Assembly (NCBI GenBank): GCA_934646175.1
Contig: CAKUEI010000032.1
Span: 1-17,422, forward strand
DNA length: 17,422 bases
Direction of reading: 5' to 3'
DNA from: an uncultured Oscillospiraceae bacterium
GTDB taxonomy: Bacteria > Bacillota > Clostridia > Oscillospirales > Oscillospiraceae
Shown here: positions 1 to 7,222 of the stretch, in pieces
Numbering within the stretch: position 1 is the first letter of the stretch
Layout of the letters: the number at the start of each line of letters is the position of its first letter
Notes under the pieces: generated by a model
Database searches by the model: none
What the model was told of the DNA's origin: nothing
What the model saw: only the letters and a program-made list of their open reading frames with translations
Made by a program: the position numbers and the translations under genes

Positions 1-57
1 AGGGTAGAAAATCTTTTCCCGATGTGCTACCTTAAAAAAGAAAAGGAGGCAGGAAGA

Positions 58-276
58 ATGGAAGGATTTCGCCCCGGGCGGTACCGCCATTTCAAGGGGA
101 AGGAATATGAGCTGATCGGCCTTGCCCGCCATTCGGAGACCATGGAGGAGATGGTGGTATACCGCCCGCTGTACGGCGAGGGCGGGCTTTGGGTGCGCCC
201 TGCCTCCATGTGGAATGAGCAGGTGGAGCGGGACGGCTACAAAGGGCCGCGCTTTGCCTATGCGGGGGAAATGTGA
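58..276 (+). CDS. DUF1653 domain protein
   Basis: A 72-residue protein that is essentially one DUF1653 domain. The recognisable family features are the N-terminal RYRHFKGKEYEL, then ARHSETMEEMVVYRPLYGEG, then GLWVRPASMW, and a closing RFAY. The molecular role of DUF1653 is not established; it occurs as a short stand-alone protein in many bacteria. An upstream ATG at 22 is in frame, but the ATG at 58 is preferred because GGAGG at 45-49 sits at normal spacing before it and the family starts near here. It is followed at once by a hairpin terminator, so it ends its transcription unit. Its promoter and any upstream partner lie outside the window. Confidence 0.85.
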   Translation: MEGFRPGRYRHFKGKEYELIGLARHSETMEEMVVYRPLYGEGGLWVRPASMWNEQVERDGYKGPRFAYAGEM

Positions 277-279
277 AAA

Positions 280-318
280 AGCGGGCGCCGCTCCCTGTGG
301 GAGCAACGCCCGCTCTTT
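280..318 (+). terminator. Hairpin terminator after the DUF1653 gene
   Basis: AGCGGGCG (280-287) pairs with CGCCCGCT (307-314), and GCTCCC (290-295) pairs with GGGAGC (299-304), with a CC/AA internal mismatch and a TGT loop. A short T run (316-318) follows. The stem is strong but the T tract is weak. Confidence 0.6.
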
Positions 319-373
319 ACGCTTCTGAAGCTATTGTACCAGCCGATATGTGAAAAGAAAAGCAAGGATTTTT

Positions 374-402
374 TTGCAATCTACAACTATTTGTGATACA
401 AT
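374..402 (+). promoter_or_regulatory. Promoter of the LysR-type gene with a possible operator
   Basis: The -35 TTGCAA (374-379) and -10 TACAAT (397-402) are separated by 17 bases, with an extended -10 TG at 394-395. A small dyad, ACAA-CTAT-TTGT (383-394), lies between the boxes, where an autoregulatory LysR dimer could bind. A second extended -10-like element (TGCTACAAT, 418-426) lies closer to the gene but has no good -35. Confidence 0.55.
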
Positions 403-456
403 ATCGGCGTTTTCTTATGCTACAATGAGGTTCAAAACGGGAGGAGGGCTTTTGCG

Positions 457-1359
457 ATGGATGTGCGGCAGCTGAAATACTTTATCGCGGTGTGCGACGC
501 GGGCAGTTTTTCCGCGGCGGCGGAAAAGCTCTTCATCTCTCAGCAGGGCCTTTCCATGGCGGTGCTGCGGCTGGAAAAGGAGCTTTCCTGTACGCTGCTG
601 AAGCGGACGGCCGCCGGGGTAGAACTGACGGAGCAGGGGGAGTACCTTCTGCCCCGGGCCAAGGAGATCGTGGCGGCGGTAGTGGCCTGCGAGGGCCATT
701 TTGAAGAGCTGCGCCGCAGAAAGACCACGGTGGAGGTAGCCTGCGCCTACGGCGTTATGGGTGAATTCGCCGGGCAGGTCATCCGGGACTTCCGGAAAGA
801 ATTCCCTCAATACTCCATCACGGTGGCGGAATATCCCGACCGGCTGTGCGAACAGGCGGTGGCCGAAGGACAGGCCGAGGTGGGCTTTGCCATTGCGCCG
901 GTGGACAGCCGCAACTTTGACGCGCGGGAGCTGTTCTGCTCGAAAAGCTGCCTTGCTGTTCACCGGGACAGCCCCCTGGCCGGGCGGAAGAGCATTGCCA
1001 TCGCCGACCTGAAGCGGGTCCCCCTTATGGTGATGAACGAATCCTTCAAGGTGTACCGCAATCTGCTGTCCTGCTGCCGGGAGGCTGGGTTTGAGCCCAC
1101 GATCTCCTTCAAAGCGGGGGAGGCGTCGGTGATGCAGAAGCTGGTGGCCGACGGGGGTGACCCGGCGGTCAGCGTGGATTTTATCTGCAAGGAATTTCAG
1201 CGGCCGGAGGTGGTGGCCGTTCCGCTGGAAGGCGGGGCGCTGGACTGGCGGCCCACCCTGATCCGCAGGCGGGGGGAGGACCTGTCCGCCCCGGCGGCGG
1301 CCTTCTGGCGTTTTATGGGGAAACAGTTCCCCACCGAAAAGGCGGAAGGGAAAAAGTGA
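457..1359 (+). CDS. LysR-type transcriptional regulator
   Basis: A 300-residue cytoplasmic DNA-binding regulator of usual LysR length. Residues 1-60 form the winged helix-turn-helix: MDVRQLKYFIAVCDAGSFS, then AAEKLFISQQGLSMAVLRLE, then TLLKRTAAGVELTEQG. A linker helix and a periplasmic-binding-protein-like effector domain (about residues 88-290) follow. The start is fixed by GGAGGAGG at 440-447. It has its own promoter and is closed by a terminator at 1390-1431, so it is not cotranscribed with the ABC importer operon that begins 180 bases downstream on the same strand. Control of that importer is possible from proximity only; no clear LysR box is visible at the importer promoter. The effector is unknown. 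Confidence 0.9.
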   Translation: MDVRQLKYFIAVCDAGSFSAAAEKLFISQQGLSMAVLRLEKELSCTLLKRTAAGVELTEQGEYLLPRAKEIVAAVVACEGHFEELRRRKTTVEVACAYGVMGEFAGQVIRDFRKEFPQYSITVAEYPDRLCEQAVAEGQAEVGFAIAPVDSRNFDARELFCSKSCLAVHRDSPLAGRKSIAIADLKRVPLMVMNESFKVYRNLLSCCREAGFEPTISFKAGEASVMQKLVADGGDPAVSVDFICKEFQRPEVVAVPLEGGALDWRPTLIRRRGEDLSAPAAAFWRFMGKQFPTEKAEGKK

Positions 1360-1389
1360 GGCCCGATCGCCCCATGTTAAAGTTGCAAG

Positions 1390-1431
1390 AGCCCCTTTCG
1401 CGCAGAATAGCGCGGGAGGGGCTTTTTGTTT
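1390..1431 (+). terminator. Rho-independent terminator after the LysR gene
   Basis: A 14-bp stem (1390-1403 with 1410-1423, including two G-U pairs) closes an AGAATA loop and is followed by TTTTGTTT. It separates the regulator from the following operon. Confidence 0.85.
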
Positions 1432-1483
1432 GCCGAACGGCGGGGGGAGTGCGGACTTTTCCCGACGGAATGCCGCGGCGCGC

Positions 1484-1512
1484 TTTACATCGGGGCGGGA
1501 ATCTCGTATAAT
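1484..1512 (+). promoter_or_regulatory. Sigma-A promoter of the osmoprotectant ABC operon
   Basis: TTTACA (1484-1489), a 17-base spacer and a perfect TATAAT (1507-1512). Transcription would start near 1519, leaving a leader of only about 20 bases that carries the AAAGGAGG ribosome binding site (1526-1533) of the first gene. Confidence 0.8.
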
Positions 1513-1539
1513 GAAGAAAATTCGGAAAGGAGGGCGCGT

Positions 1540-2181
1540 ATGCTGAAAGAGGTTCTGGAACTTTACCGCACCAGGGGCGATTTCTTTCTTCAGCTGCTGG
1601 GGCAGCATATCCGCCTTTCCTTGACGGCCATTGTGGTGGCCGGATGCATCGGGCTTTTGCTGGGCATTCTGGTCAGCGAGCACCGGAAAGCAGCCCCTGT
1701 GGTGATCGGCGTGATCAACGTGGCCTACACCATTCCGTCCATTTCCCTGCTGGGCATTCTGCTGCCCCTGACCGGCATTGGGGATAAGACAGCCCTTATC
1801 GCCCTTACCATTTACGCCCTGATGCCCATGGTACGCAATACCTATACGGGTATCATCTCCATCGACCCCGCCATGATCGAAGCGGCCCGGGGCATGGGCT
1901 GCACCAATGGGCAGATGATCTGGAAGATCAAGCTGCCTCTTGCTTTCCCGGTGATTTTATCAGGCCTTCGCAGCATGGTGGTCATGGTGGTGGCCATGAC
2001 GGGCATCGCCTCGTTCATCGGGGCGGGCGGACTGGGCGTTGCCGTGTTCCGCGGCATCACCATCAACAATTTTGCCATGACCGTGGCGGGCAGTATCCTG
2101 ATCGCCGCCTTCGCGCTGCTCTGTGACTTTGTGCTGGGACGCGTGGAGCATCATTATAAGAAGAAAAGGAGAATGGTTTGA
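1540..2181 (+). CDS. Osmoprotectant-type ABC transporter permease (OpuBB/ProW-like)
   Basis: A 213-residue inner membrane permease of the betaine/carnitine/choline importer family. Several hydrophobic segments are visible, for example LTAIVVAGCIGLLLGILVSE, VINVAYTIPSISLLGILLPL and TALIALTIYALMPMV. The ATPase-coupling EAA loop reads EAARGMGCTNGQMIWKIKLP. The reading frame is open upstream to 1426, but the ATG at 1540 is chosen: it follows AAAGGAGG at normal spacing and lies downstream of the TATAAT at 1507, whereas the earlier start lies upstream of the promoter. The stop directly abuts the binding-protein start at 2182. Substrate identity (glycine betaine, carnitine, choline, or another small zwitterion such as ergothioneine) cannot be read from the permease. 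Confidence 0.88.
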   Translation: MLKEVLELYRTRGDFFLQLLGQHIRLSLTAIVVAGCIGLLLGILVSEHRKAAPVVIGVINVAYTIPSISLLGILLPLTGIGDKTALIALTIYALMPMVRNTYTGIISIDPAMIEAARGMGCTNGQMIWKIKLPLAFPVILSGLRSMVVMVVAMTGIASFIGAGGLGVAVFRGITINNFAMTVAGSILIAAFALLCDFVLGRVEHHYKKKRRMV

Positions 2182-3156
2182 ATGAAACGCAACCGATGGA
2201 TCGCACTGGCGCTGACCCTTGCCCTCGGACTTACCATGCTGGCGGGCTGCGCCGGTGGAGAGGGGAAGGAGACCACTCTGCCCACACCCACGGAAAGCCA
2301 GACCCCCGAGGCCGACGGCGGCACCATCCGCATTGCCACCAAGCCCATGACCGAGCAGTACATTCTGGGGGAGATGCTGGCCGTCCTCATTGAGGAGAAC
2401 ACCGACCTTACGGTGGAGATCACCAAGGGCATCGGAGGCGGCACCACCAACATCCACCCCGCCCTGCTGAAGGGCGACTTTGACCTCTATCCCGAGTATA
2501 CGGGCACGGCCTGGGCCTCTGTCTACAAAAAAGACGAGATCCCCACGGACGACGACGCCCTGTTTGCCGAGCTGAAGGACTATTATGCCACCCTGGGCCT
2601 TGCCTGGAGCGACCTTTACGGCTTTAACAACACCTTCGCCTTGGCAGTACGCAGTGAGATCGCCGACCAGTACCAGCTGGAGACCTATTCCGACCTTGCC
2701 CGGGTATCCGACCAGATCGTGTTCGGTGCAAACCCCGACTTTTTCGAAAAGCAGGACGGCTACATCGCCCTGTGCGACGCCTACAACATGAACTTCAAGG
2801 ATAACCGCGACATTGACATCGGCCTCAAATATCAGGCCTTGGCTCAGAAGCAGGTGGACGTGATCAACGCCTTCACCACCGACGCACAGTTGGCTGTTGC
2901 CGATGTGAAGGTGCTGAAGGACGACCTGCATGTGTTCAAAAATTACTACTGCGGCACCGTAGTGCGTCAGGCTACGCTGGACGCCCATCCGGAACTGATG
3001 GACGTTCTGAACCAGATGAGCGGCATTCTCACCGATCAGGAGATGGCAAAGCTCAACTACGAGCTGGAGGTGAACGGCAAGGACGAGCGGGAGCTGGCCG
3101 TCAGCTTCCTTCAGGAGAAGGGCCTCCTGCCGGAGGATTATCATGCCGCAGGCTGA
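2182..3156 (+). CDS. Osmoprotectant-type ABC substrate-binding lipoprotein (OpuAC/OpuBC-like)
   Basis: A 324-residue extracytoplasmic solute receptor. It starts with a lipoprotein signal (MKRNRWIALALTLALGLTML) and lipobox LAGC, so it is likely lipid-anchored at Cys22. A Thr/Glu-rich linker follows, then an OpuAC-type domain from about residue 48 (IRIATKPMTEQYILGEML). The family hallmark LYPEYTGTAW lies in the first lobe. The ATG at 2182 begins immediately after the permease stop and uses AAAGGAG at 2164-2170. Its 3' end overlaps the ATPase start by 14 bases, indicating translational coupling. The family binds quaternary ammonium compounds through an aromatic cage; aromatic residues are present but the ligand cannot be assigned. 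Confidence 0.88.
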   Translation: MKRNRWIALALTLALGLTMLAGCAGGEGKETTLPTPTESQTPEADGGTIRIATKPMTEQYILGEMLAVLIEENTDLTVEITKGIGGGTTNIHPALLKGDFDLYPEYTGTAWASVYKKDEIPTDDDALFAELKDYYATLGLAWSDLYGFNNTFALAVRSEIADQYQLETYSDLARVSDQIVFGANPDFFEKQDGYIALCDAYNMNFKDNRDIDIGLKYQALAQKQVDVINAFTTDAQLAVADVKVLKDDLHVFKNYYCGTVVRQATLDAHPELMDVLNQMSGILTDQEMAKLNYELEVNGKDERELAVSFLQEKGLLPEDYHAAG

Positions 3157-3895
3157 GGTCGAGGACGTCATCCGGTTTGACCGCGTGAGCCTTTCTTATG
3201 GCGGGAACATCGTGCTGAAGGACTTCAGCTTCTCCGTCCACAGGGGAGAATTTCTGACGGTGATTGGGAGCTCCGGCTGCGGCAAGACCACCATGCTGAA
3301 GCTGATCAACGGCCTTCTGGCCGCGGACAGCGGCGAGGTGTGGGTGGACGGGCAGCAGGTATCCCGGTGCGACCAGATCACCCTGCGGCGCAGCATCGGC
3401 TACGTGATCCAGGAGGTTGGGCTGTTCCCCCATTTGAATGTGGAGCAGAACATCACCTTTGTCCCCCGGCTGAAAGGGCGGCAGGACGGGGAAAAGCTGC
3501 ATCAAAGGGCCAAGGAGCTGTGCGGCACCGTGGGCCTTCCAGAGGAGTTTCTGCACCGCTACCCCAACGAACTGTCCGGCGGGCAGCGGCAGCGGGTGGG
3601 CATTGCACGGGCGCTGATGGCCCGGCCGAAGATCATTCTCATGGATGAACCCTTCGGCGCGGTGGACGAGATCACGCGGCGCAGCCTGCAGGACGAGATA
3701 TTGAAGATCCACCGCCAGATCGGCGGCACCATCGTCTTCATCACCCATGATATTAAAGAAGCGCTGAAGCTGGGTGACCGGGTCCTGGTCATGGACAAGG
3801 GCGCGGTGGTGCAGTGCGATGCGCCGGAAACATTGAAAGCGGCGCCAAACAGCCCCTTCGTTCGGGAGCTGATCGGCGGAGAGAAAAATTCATGA
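3143..3895 (+). CDS. Osmoprotectant-type ABC transporter ATP-binding protein (OpuBA/ProV-like)
   Basis: A 250-residue ATPase that energises the preceding permease. Walker A is GSSGCGKT (42-49), the Q-loop glutamine is in GYVIQ (about 90), the signature is LSGGQRQR (144-151), Walker B is IILMDEP (164-170) and the H-loop is THD (His202). The start at 3143 lies inside the binding-protein gene, preceded by GGAGG at 3132-3136. It lacks the C-terminal tandem CBS domains that sense ionic strength in OpuA/OpuC-type ATPases; OpuBA-like proteins with CBS are usually around 380 residues. It is the last gene of the operon, with a terminator about 30 bases downstream. Confidence 0.9.
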   Translation: MPQAEVEDVIRFDRVSLSYGGNIVLKDFSFSVHRGEFLTVIGSSGCGKTTMLKLINGLLAADSGEVWVDGQQVSRCDQITLRRSIGYVIQEVGLFPHLNVEQNITFVPRLKGRQDGEKLHQRAKELCGTVGLPEEFLHRYPNELSGGQRQRVGIARALMARPKIILMDEPFGAVDEITRRSLQDEILKIHRQIGGTIVFITHDIKEALKLGDRVLVMDKGAVVQCDAPETLKAAPNSPFVRELIGGEKNS

Positions 3896-3925
3896 GCTCA
3901 AATGAGACACATTTGAATGCGCAAG

Positions 3926-3960
3926 ATCCCCCTGCAGATTTTCTGCGGGGGGATTTTTAT
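3926..3960 (+). terminator. Rho-independent terminator of the osmoprotectant ABC operon
   Basis: A 13-bp stem, ATCCCCCTGCAGA (3926-3938) with TCTGCGGGGGGAT (3942-3954), has one G-U pair and a TTT loop, followed by TTTTAT. Confidence 0.9.
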
Positions 3961-4039
3961 AGGATTCGCCACTTTTACAAGGGGGGAGAAAAGGGAAAAC
4001 AAAAGTTTTTGTGAAGAAAAACAAAATCGGGAAAGAGGG

Positions 4040-4068
4040 TTGACAAGGGGGGGACACCCTGTTATAGT
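4040..4068 (+). promoter_or_regulatory. Promoter of the feo operon
   Basis: TTGACA (4040-4045), a 17-base spacer and TATAGT (4063-4068). The predicted transcription start is near 4075, just upstream of two palindromic operator-like sites, so a repressor bound there would sit at about +10 to +62. Confidence 0.8.
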
Positions 4069-4084
4069 ATGGATACAGAAAAAA

Positions 4085-4102
4085 GGTTAGCAGGTGCTAA
4101 CC
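4085..4102 (+). promoter_or_regulatory. feo operator-like palindrome 1
   Basis: GGTTAGCA-GG-TGCTAACC, a perfect 8-bp dyad. It shares the pattern GGTTAG-N6-CTAACC with two further sites in the operon (4119-4136 and 4689-4706). The half-sites resemble those of DtxR/IdeR metalloregulator boxes (GGTTAG...CTAACC) but with a spacer of 6 instead of 1, so the regulator family is an inference. Confidence 0.7.
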
Positions 4103-4118
4103 TTATCCTTTGAACATG

Positions 4119-4136
4119 GGTTAGAGAATTCTAACC
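4119..4136 (+). promoter_or_regulatory. feo operator-like palindrome 2
   Basis: GGTTAGA-GAAT-TCTAACC, the second copy of GGTTAG-N6-CTAACC. Its centre lies 34 bases from that of site 1, about three helical turns, which would allow two dimers to bind on the same DNA face in the transcribed leader. Confidence 0.65.
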
Positions 4137-4160
4137 TGGAAAGGTCGGGTGAGGCATATT

Positions 4161-4370
4161 ATGCCGCTTTCATTGGCATCCACCGGGACGGAAAACACAG
4201 TCAAAAAGATCAAGGGGAAAGACGAAGTGCGCCGCCATCTCGAAAGCCTTGGCTTTGTTGAGGGTGGAAAGGTCACAGTGATCTCTCAGGTGGGAGGCAA
4301 CCTGATCGTCAATGTAAAAGATGCCCGGGTGGCTGTTAGCCGGGAAATGGCAAACCGCATCCTGATCTGA
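4161..4370 (+). CDS. feoA: FeoA family ferrous iron transport protein (first copy)
   Basis: A 69-residue cytoplasmic SH3-like FeoA domain protein. The characteristic features are MPLSLASTG at the N-terminus, LESLGFVEGGKVTV, the GGNLIVNVKDARVAVS strand pair, and the terminal MANRILI. FeoA is a small partner thought to act on FeoB during Fe2+ uptake. The ATG at 4161 is preferred over an in-frame GTG at 4149, because GTGAGG (4149-4154) then serves as the ribosome binding site at 6-base spacing and FeoA proteins of this type commonly begin MxLxLA. It is the first gene of the feo operon, directly downstream of the operator-like pair. Confidence 0.9.
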   Translation: MPLSLASTGTENTVKKIKGKDEVRRHLESLGFVEGGKVTVISQVGGNLIVNVKDARVAVSREMANRILI

Positions 4371-4384
4371 GGGACGGAGAGAAA

Positions 4385-4423
4385 ATACGGGCAAACGGGG
4401 CTGCATGGCCCTTTTTGCCGTAT
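4385..4423 (+). other. Intercistronic stem-loop between the two feoA genes
   Basis: ATACGGGCAAA (4385-4395) pairs with TTTGCCGTAT (4414-4423) with one bulged G, and GGGC (4398-4401) pairs with GCCC (4408-4411) inside. There is no T tail, so mRNA stability or processing is more likely than termination. It lies just upstream of the GGGAGG ribosome binding site of the second feoA. Confidence 0.5.
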
Positions 4424-4442
4424 GCAAAGGGAGGAATATTAG

Positions 4443-4664
4443 ATGAAGACGCTTCGCGATGTCAAGCCGGGTGAGACCATTCGCGTGGTGAAGATCAACG
4501 GCGTTGGTGCGGTCCGTCGCCGCATCATGGACATGGGCGTGACCAAGGGCGCTGAGATCACCGTGCGCAAAGTGGCCCCTTTGGGCGACCCCGTGGAAGT
4601 TACCGTGCGTGGCTATGAGCTGTCCATCCGGAAGGAAGACGCCCAGAGCATCGAGGTGGAGTAA
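4443..4664 (+). CDS. feoA: FeoA family ferrous iron transport protein (second copy)
   Basis: A 73-residue FeoA domain: TLRDVKPGETIRVVKINGVG, then VRRRIMDMGVTKGAEITVRK, then VAPLGDPVEVTVRGYELSIR. The LGDPxEVxxxGYxLSLR-like C-terminal half is the classic FeoA signature and is clearer here than in the first copy, so the two are diverged paralogues rather than a recent duplication. GGGAGG at 4428-4433 supports the ATG at 4443. It lies 72 bases after the first feoA and 58 bases before feoB. Tandem feoA genes before feoB are a common Firmicute arrangement. Confidence 0.92.
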   Translation: MKTLRDVKPGETIRVVKINGVGAVRRRIMDMGVTKGAEITVRKVAPLGDPVEVTVRGYELSIRKEDAQSIEVE

Positions 4665-4678
4665 AAGCCGCCTTTTTT
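4655..4678 (+). terminator. Weak terminator-like hairpin between feoA and feoB
   Basis: GGTGG (4655-4659) can pair with CCGCC (4668-4672), including one T-G pair, followed by six Ts. The short stem spans the feoA stop codon. It might give partial termination, lowering feoB relative to feoA; confidence is low. Confidence 0.3.
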
Positions 4679-4688
4679 ATTGTAAATG

Positions 4689-4706
4689 GGTTAGCAAGTG
4701 CTAACC
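4689..4706 (+). promoter_or_regulatory. feo operator-like palindrome 3, directly before feoB
   Basis: GGTTAGCA-AG-TGCTAACC, nearly identical to site 1. It ends just before the AGAGGAGG ribosome binding site of feoB (4708-4715). It could be an internal operator/roadblock or, as a 7-bp RNA stem with a tetraloop, affect translation initiation. Confidence 0.65.
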
Positions 4707-4722
4707 AAGAGGAGGAAACAGA

Positions 4723-7200
4723 ATGCAAGTGAAAGTGGCCCTGGCCGGCAACCCCAACTGCGGCAAGACGACCATGTTCAATGCGCTGACCGGTTCCAAC
4801 CAGCGAGTGGGCAACTGGCCCGGCGTTACCGTAGAAAAGAAGGAAGGCCGCCTGAAGGCGGACAAAGATGTTATCGTGACCGACCTTCCCGGTATCTATT
4901 CCCTGTCCCCGTACACTCTGGAAGAAGTGGTGGCCCGTACTTACCTGACCGAAGAGGCGCCTGACGCCATCATCAACCTGGTGGACGCCACCAACATCGA
5001 ACGTAACCTGTACCTGACCACCCAGATCATGGAGCTGGGCATCCCCGTGATCATTGCCCTGAATATGATGGATATCGTCAAGAAGAACGGCGATAAGATC
5101 GACTCCAAAAAGCTGGGCAAGGAACTGGGCTGCGAAGTGGTCGAGGTCTCCGCCCTGAAGGGCGAGGGCCTTGCCGAGCTGATGCAGAAGGCCGCCGCCC
5201 TGGCCCGTTCCGGTGCAAAGGCTCCCGCGCCTCAGACCTACACCCGTCCGGTGGAGGACGCCCTGTCCGCCATTCAGGGCGCTGCCGGCAGCGCCCTGCC
5301 CCAGCACAACAGGCGCTGGTACACCATTAAGCTGTTCGAGCGCGACGCGAAGGTGCTGGAGAAGCTGAACCTCTCCGCCGATGCCTGCGCGGCCATTGAG
5401 AAGGCTTCCGCCGACTGCGAGAAGGAGCTGGACGACGACACCGAGAGTATCATCACCGACCAGCGTTACAATCTGATCGCCGATCTGGTGCAGGACTGCG
5501 TGAAGAAGCACTCCAAGGGCCTGTCCACTTCCGATAAGATCGACCGCATCGTGACCAACCGCGTGCTGGCTCTGCCCATCTTCGCTGTGGTCATGTTCCT
5601 CATTTACGCCATCGCCATGGGTGGCTGGAGCTTCTCCATCGGCACCCGCGGCACCGACTGGGCTAACGACGGCCTGTTCGGCGACGGCTGGTTCATCGCC
5701 GGCGGCGGCGACGAGTGGGACGACGCCTCCGGCGCCTTTGAAGAGGCCAACGGCGTGGTCACCGCCTTCCTGGATGCCGCCGAAGAAAACGGCATCGATG
5801 TGGAAGCGTTCCGCACCGCCTATGAAGAGGGCGAGCTGACCGACGGCATGATCGCCGCCATGGTCGCCCAGACCGGCGACCTGACTGCGGACGCCTACTT
5901 CTACGACGATGAGAGCGGCGAGACCACCACGGAAGAGGTCGGCGTTGCCGAGTTTGAAGACGCCCTCACCGTGGAAGAACCCGATCCCCACGATTACGGC
6001 ACCTGGGTGCCCGGCATCCCCGTGCTGGTGGAGAACGGCCTGAACGCCATCAACTGCAACGAAGTGGTCTCCTCCCTGATCCTGGACGGCATCGTGGGCG
6101 GTGTCGGCGCGGTCCTGGGCTTCGTGCCTCAGATGCTGGTGCTGTTTCTGCTGCTGGCCATTCTGGAAGACATCGGCTATATGTCCCGTGTGGCCTTTAT
6201 TATGGACCGGATCTTCCGCCGCTTCGGCCTTTCCGGCAAGAGCTTCATCCCCATGCTGATCGGCACCGGCTGCGGCGTGCCGGGCGTCATGGCCTCCCGT
6301 ACTATCGAGCAGGATCGTGACCGTAAGATGACCATTATGACAACGACCTTCATGCCCTGCGGCGCCAAGATGCCCATCATCGCCCTGTTCGCAGGCGCAC
6401 TGTTCGGCGGCTCCGCCTGGGTGGCCACCTCTGCTTTCTTCATCGGCATTGCGGCCATCATCATCTCCGGCATCATGCTGAAGAAGCTGAAGGCCTTCGC
6501 CGGCGAGCCCGCTCCCTTTGTGATGGAGCTGCCCGCTTACCACGCCCCCTCTGTGGGCAACGTTCTGCGCGCCATGTGGGAGCGCGGCTGGTCCTTCATC
6601 AAGCGCGCCGGTACCATCATTCTGCTGTCCTCCATCGTGCTGTGGTTCCTGCAGGGCTTCGGCGTTGTGGACGGCGCGCTGCAGATGGTGAGCGACAATA
6701 ACGACTCCCTGCTGGCCGCTGTGGGCCACGCCATTTCCTTCATCTTCATCCCTCTGGGCTTTGGCAACTGGCAGGCCACCGTGGCCACTATCACCGGCCT
6801 CATCGCCAAGGAGGAAGTGGTCAGCACCTTCGGCGTTCTGTATCCGGGCAACCTGAGTGTGGAGATCGCCAAGGCCTATACCCCCATTGCGGCTTACGGC
6901 TTCATGATCTTCAACCTGCTGTGCGCGCCCTGCTTCGCGGCCATGGGTGCCATCAAGCGCGAAATGAACAACGCCAAGTGGACCTGGGCAGCCATCGGCT
7001 ATATGTGCGGCTTTGCCTATCTGATCTCCCTGATTGTGTATCAGATCGGCGGCCTGATCCTGGGCGAGGTTTCCTTCAGCGCTGCCACCGTCGTGGCGAT
7101 CATCGGCGTGATCTTCCTGGTCTACATGCTCGTCCGCAAGGGCTATCGCGGCGAGGGCGACCAGTCCCGCGCGGTGGACGTTGTGACCCTGAAGACCTGA
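4723..7200 (+). CDS. feoB: Ferrous iron transporter FeoB, with a large acidic insertion
   Basis: An 825-residue membrane GTPase that imports Fe2+. The N-terminal G domain has G1 GNPNCGKT (9-16), G3 DLPG (54-57), G4 NMMD (114-117) and G5 SALKG (143-147), followed by a helical GDI-like region to about residue 270. The membrane domain starts near 280 (VLALPIFAVVMFLIYAIAMG) and contains the conserved core elements ILDGIVGGVGAVLGFVPQM, GTGCGVPG (514-521) and FMPCGAKMP (543-551). Between the TDWANDGLFG segment and the WVPGIPVLVENGL segment lies an extra stretch of about 105 residues (322-427) with about 30 Asp/Glu and a single Arg, which makes the protein longer than the usual 660-770 residues. AGAGGAGG supports the start. 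It is followed by its Cys-rich partner. Confidence 0.95.
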   Translation: MQVKVALAGNPNCGKTTMFNALTGSNQRVGNWPGVTVEKKEGRLKADKDVIVTDLPGIYSLSPYTLEEVVARTYLTEEAPDAIINLVDATNIERNLYLTTQIMELGIPVIIALNMMDIVKKNGDKIDSKKLGKELGCEVVEVSALKGEGLAELMQKAAALARSGAKAPAPQTYTRPVEDALSAIQGAAGSALPQHNRRWYTIKLFERDAKVLEKLNLSADACAAIEKASADCEKELDDDTESIITDQRYNLIADLVQDCVKKHSKGLSTSDKIDRIVTNRVLALPIFAVVMFLIYAIAMGGWSFSIGTRGTDWANDGLFGDGWFIAGGGDEWDDASGAFEEANGVVTAFLDAAEENGIDVEAFRTAYEEGELTDGMIAAMVAQTGDLTADAYFYDDESGETTTEEVGVAEFEDALTVEEPDPHDYGTWVPGIPVLVENGLNAINCNEVVSSLILDGIVGGVGAVLGFVPQMLVLFLLLAILEDIGYMSRVAFIMDRIFRRFGLSGKSFIPMLIGTGCGVPGVMASRTIEQDRDRKMTIMTTTFMPCGAKMPIIALFAGALFGGSAWVATSAFFIGIAAIIISGIMLKKLKAFAGEPAPFVMELPAYHAPSVGNVLRAMWERGWSFIKRAGTIILLSSIVLWFLQGFGVVDGALQMVSDNNDSLLAAVGHAISFIFIPLGFGNWQATVATITGLIAKEEVVSTFGVLYPGNLSVEIAKAYTPIAAYGFMIFNLLCAPCFAAMGAIKREMNNAKWTWAAIGYMCGFAYLISLIVYQIGGLILGEVSFSAATVVAIIGVIFLVYMLVRKGYRGEGDQSRAVDVVTLKT

Positions 7201-7222
7201 GCATTAGAAGGAGCGAATTTTT

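Noticed and set aside
1426..1539. Upstream extension of the osmoprotectant permease to a start at 1426
   Set aside because: It would start inside the LysR terminator and upstream of the operon promoter; the start at 1540 has a strong ribosome binding site.
415..1683. 422-residue open frame on the minus strand over the LysR gene
   Set aside because: It spans the LysR gene, its terminator and the next promoter on the opposite strand, with no domain; a shadow frame.
4149..4160. GTG start for the first feoA
   Set aside because: The GTGAGG there serves better as the ribosome binding site for the ATG at 4161, which also matches the family's usual N-terminus.
4600..6729. 709-residue open frame on the minus strand, antisense to feoB
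   Set aside because: Opposite an intact FeoB; the translation is His/Gly/Gln-rich without domains and has no credible ribosome binding site or promoter.
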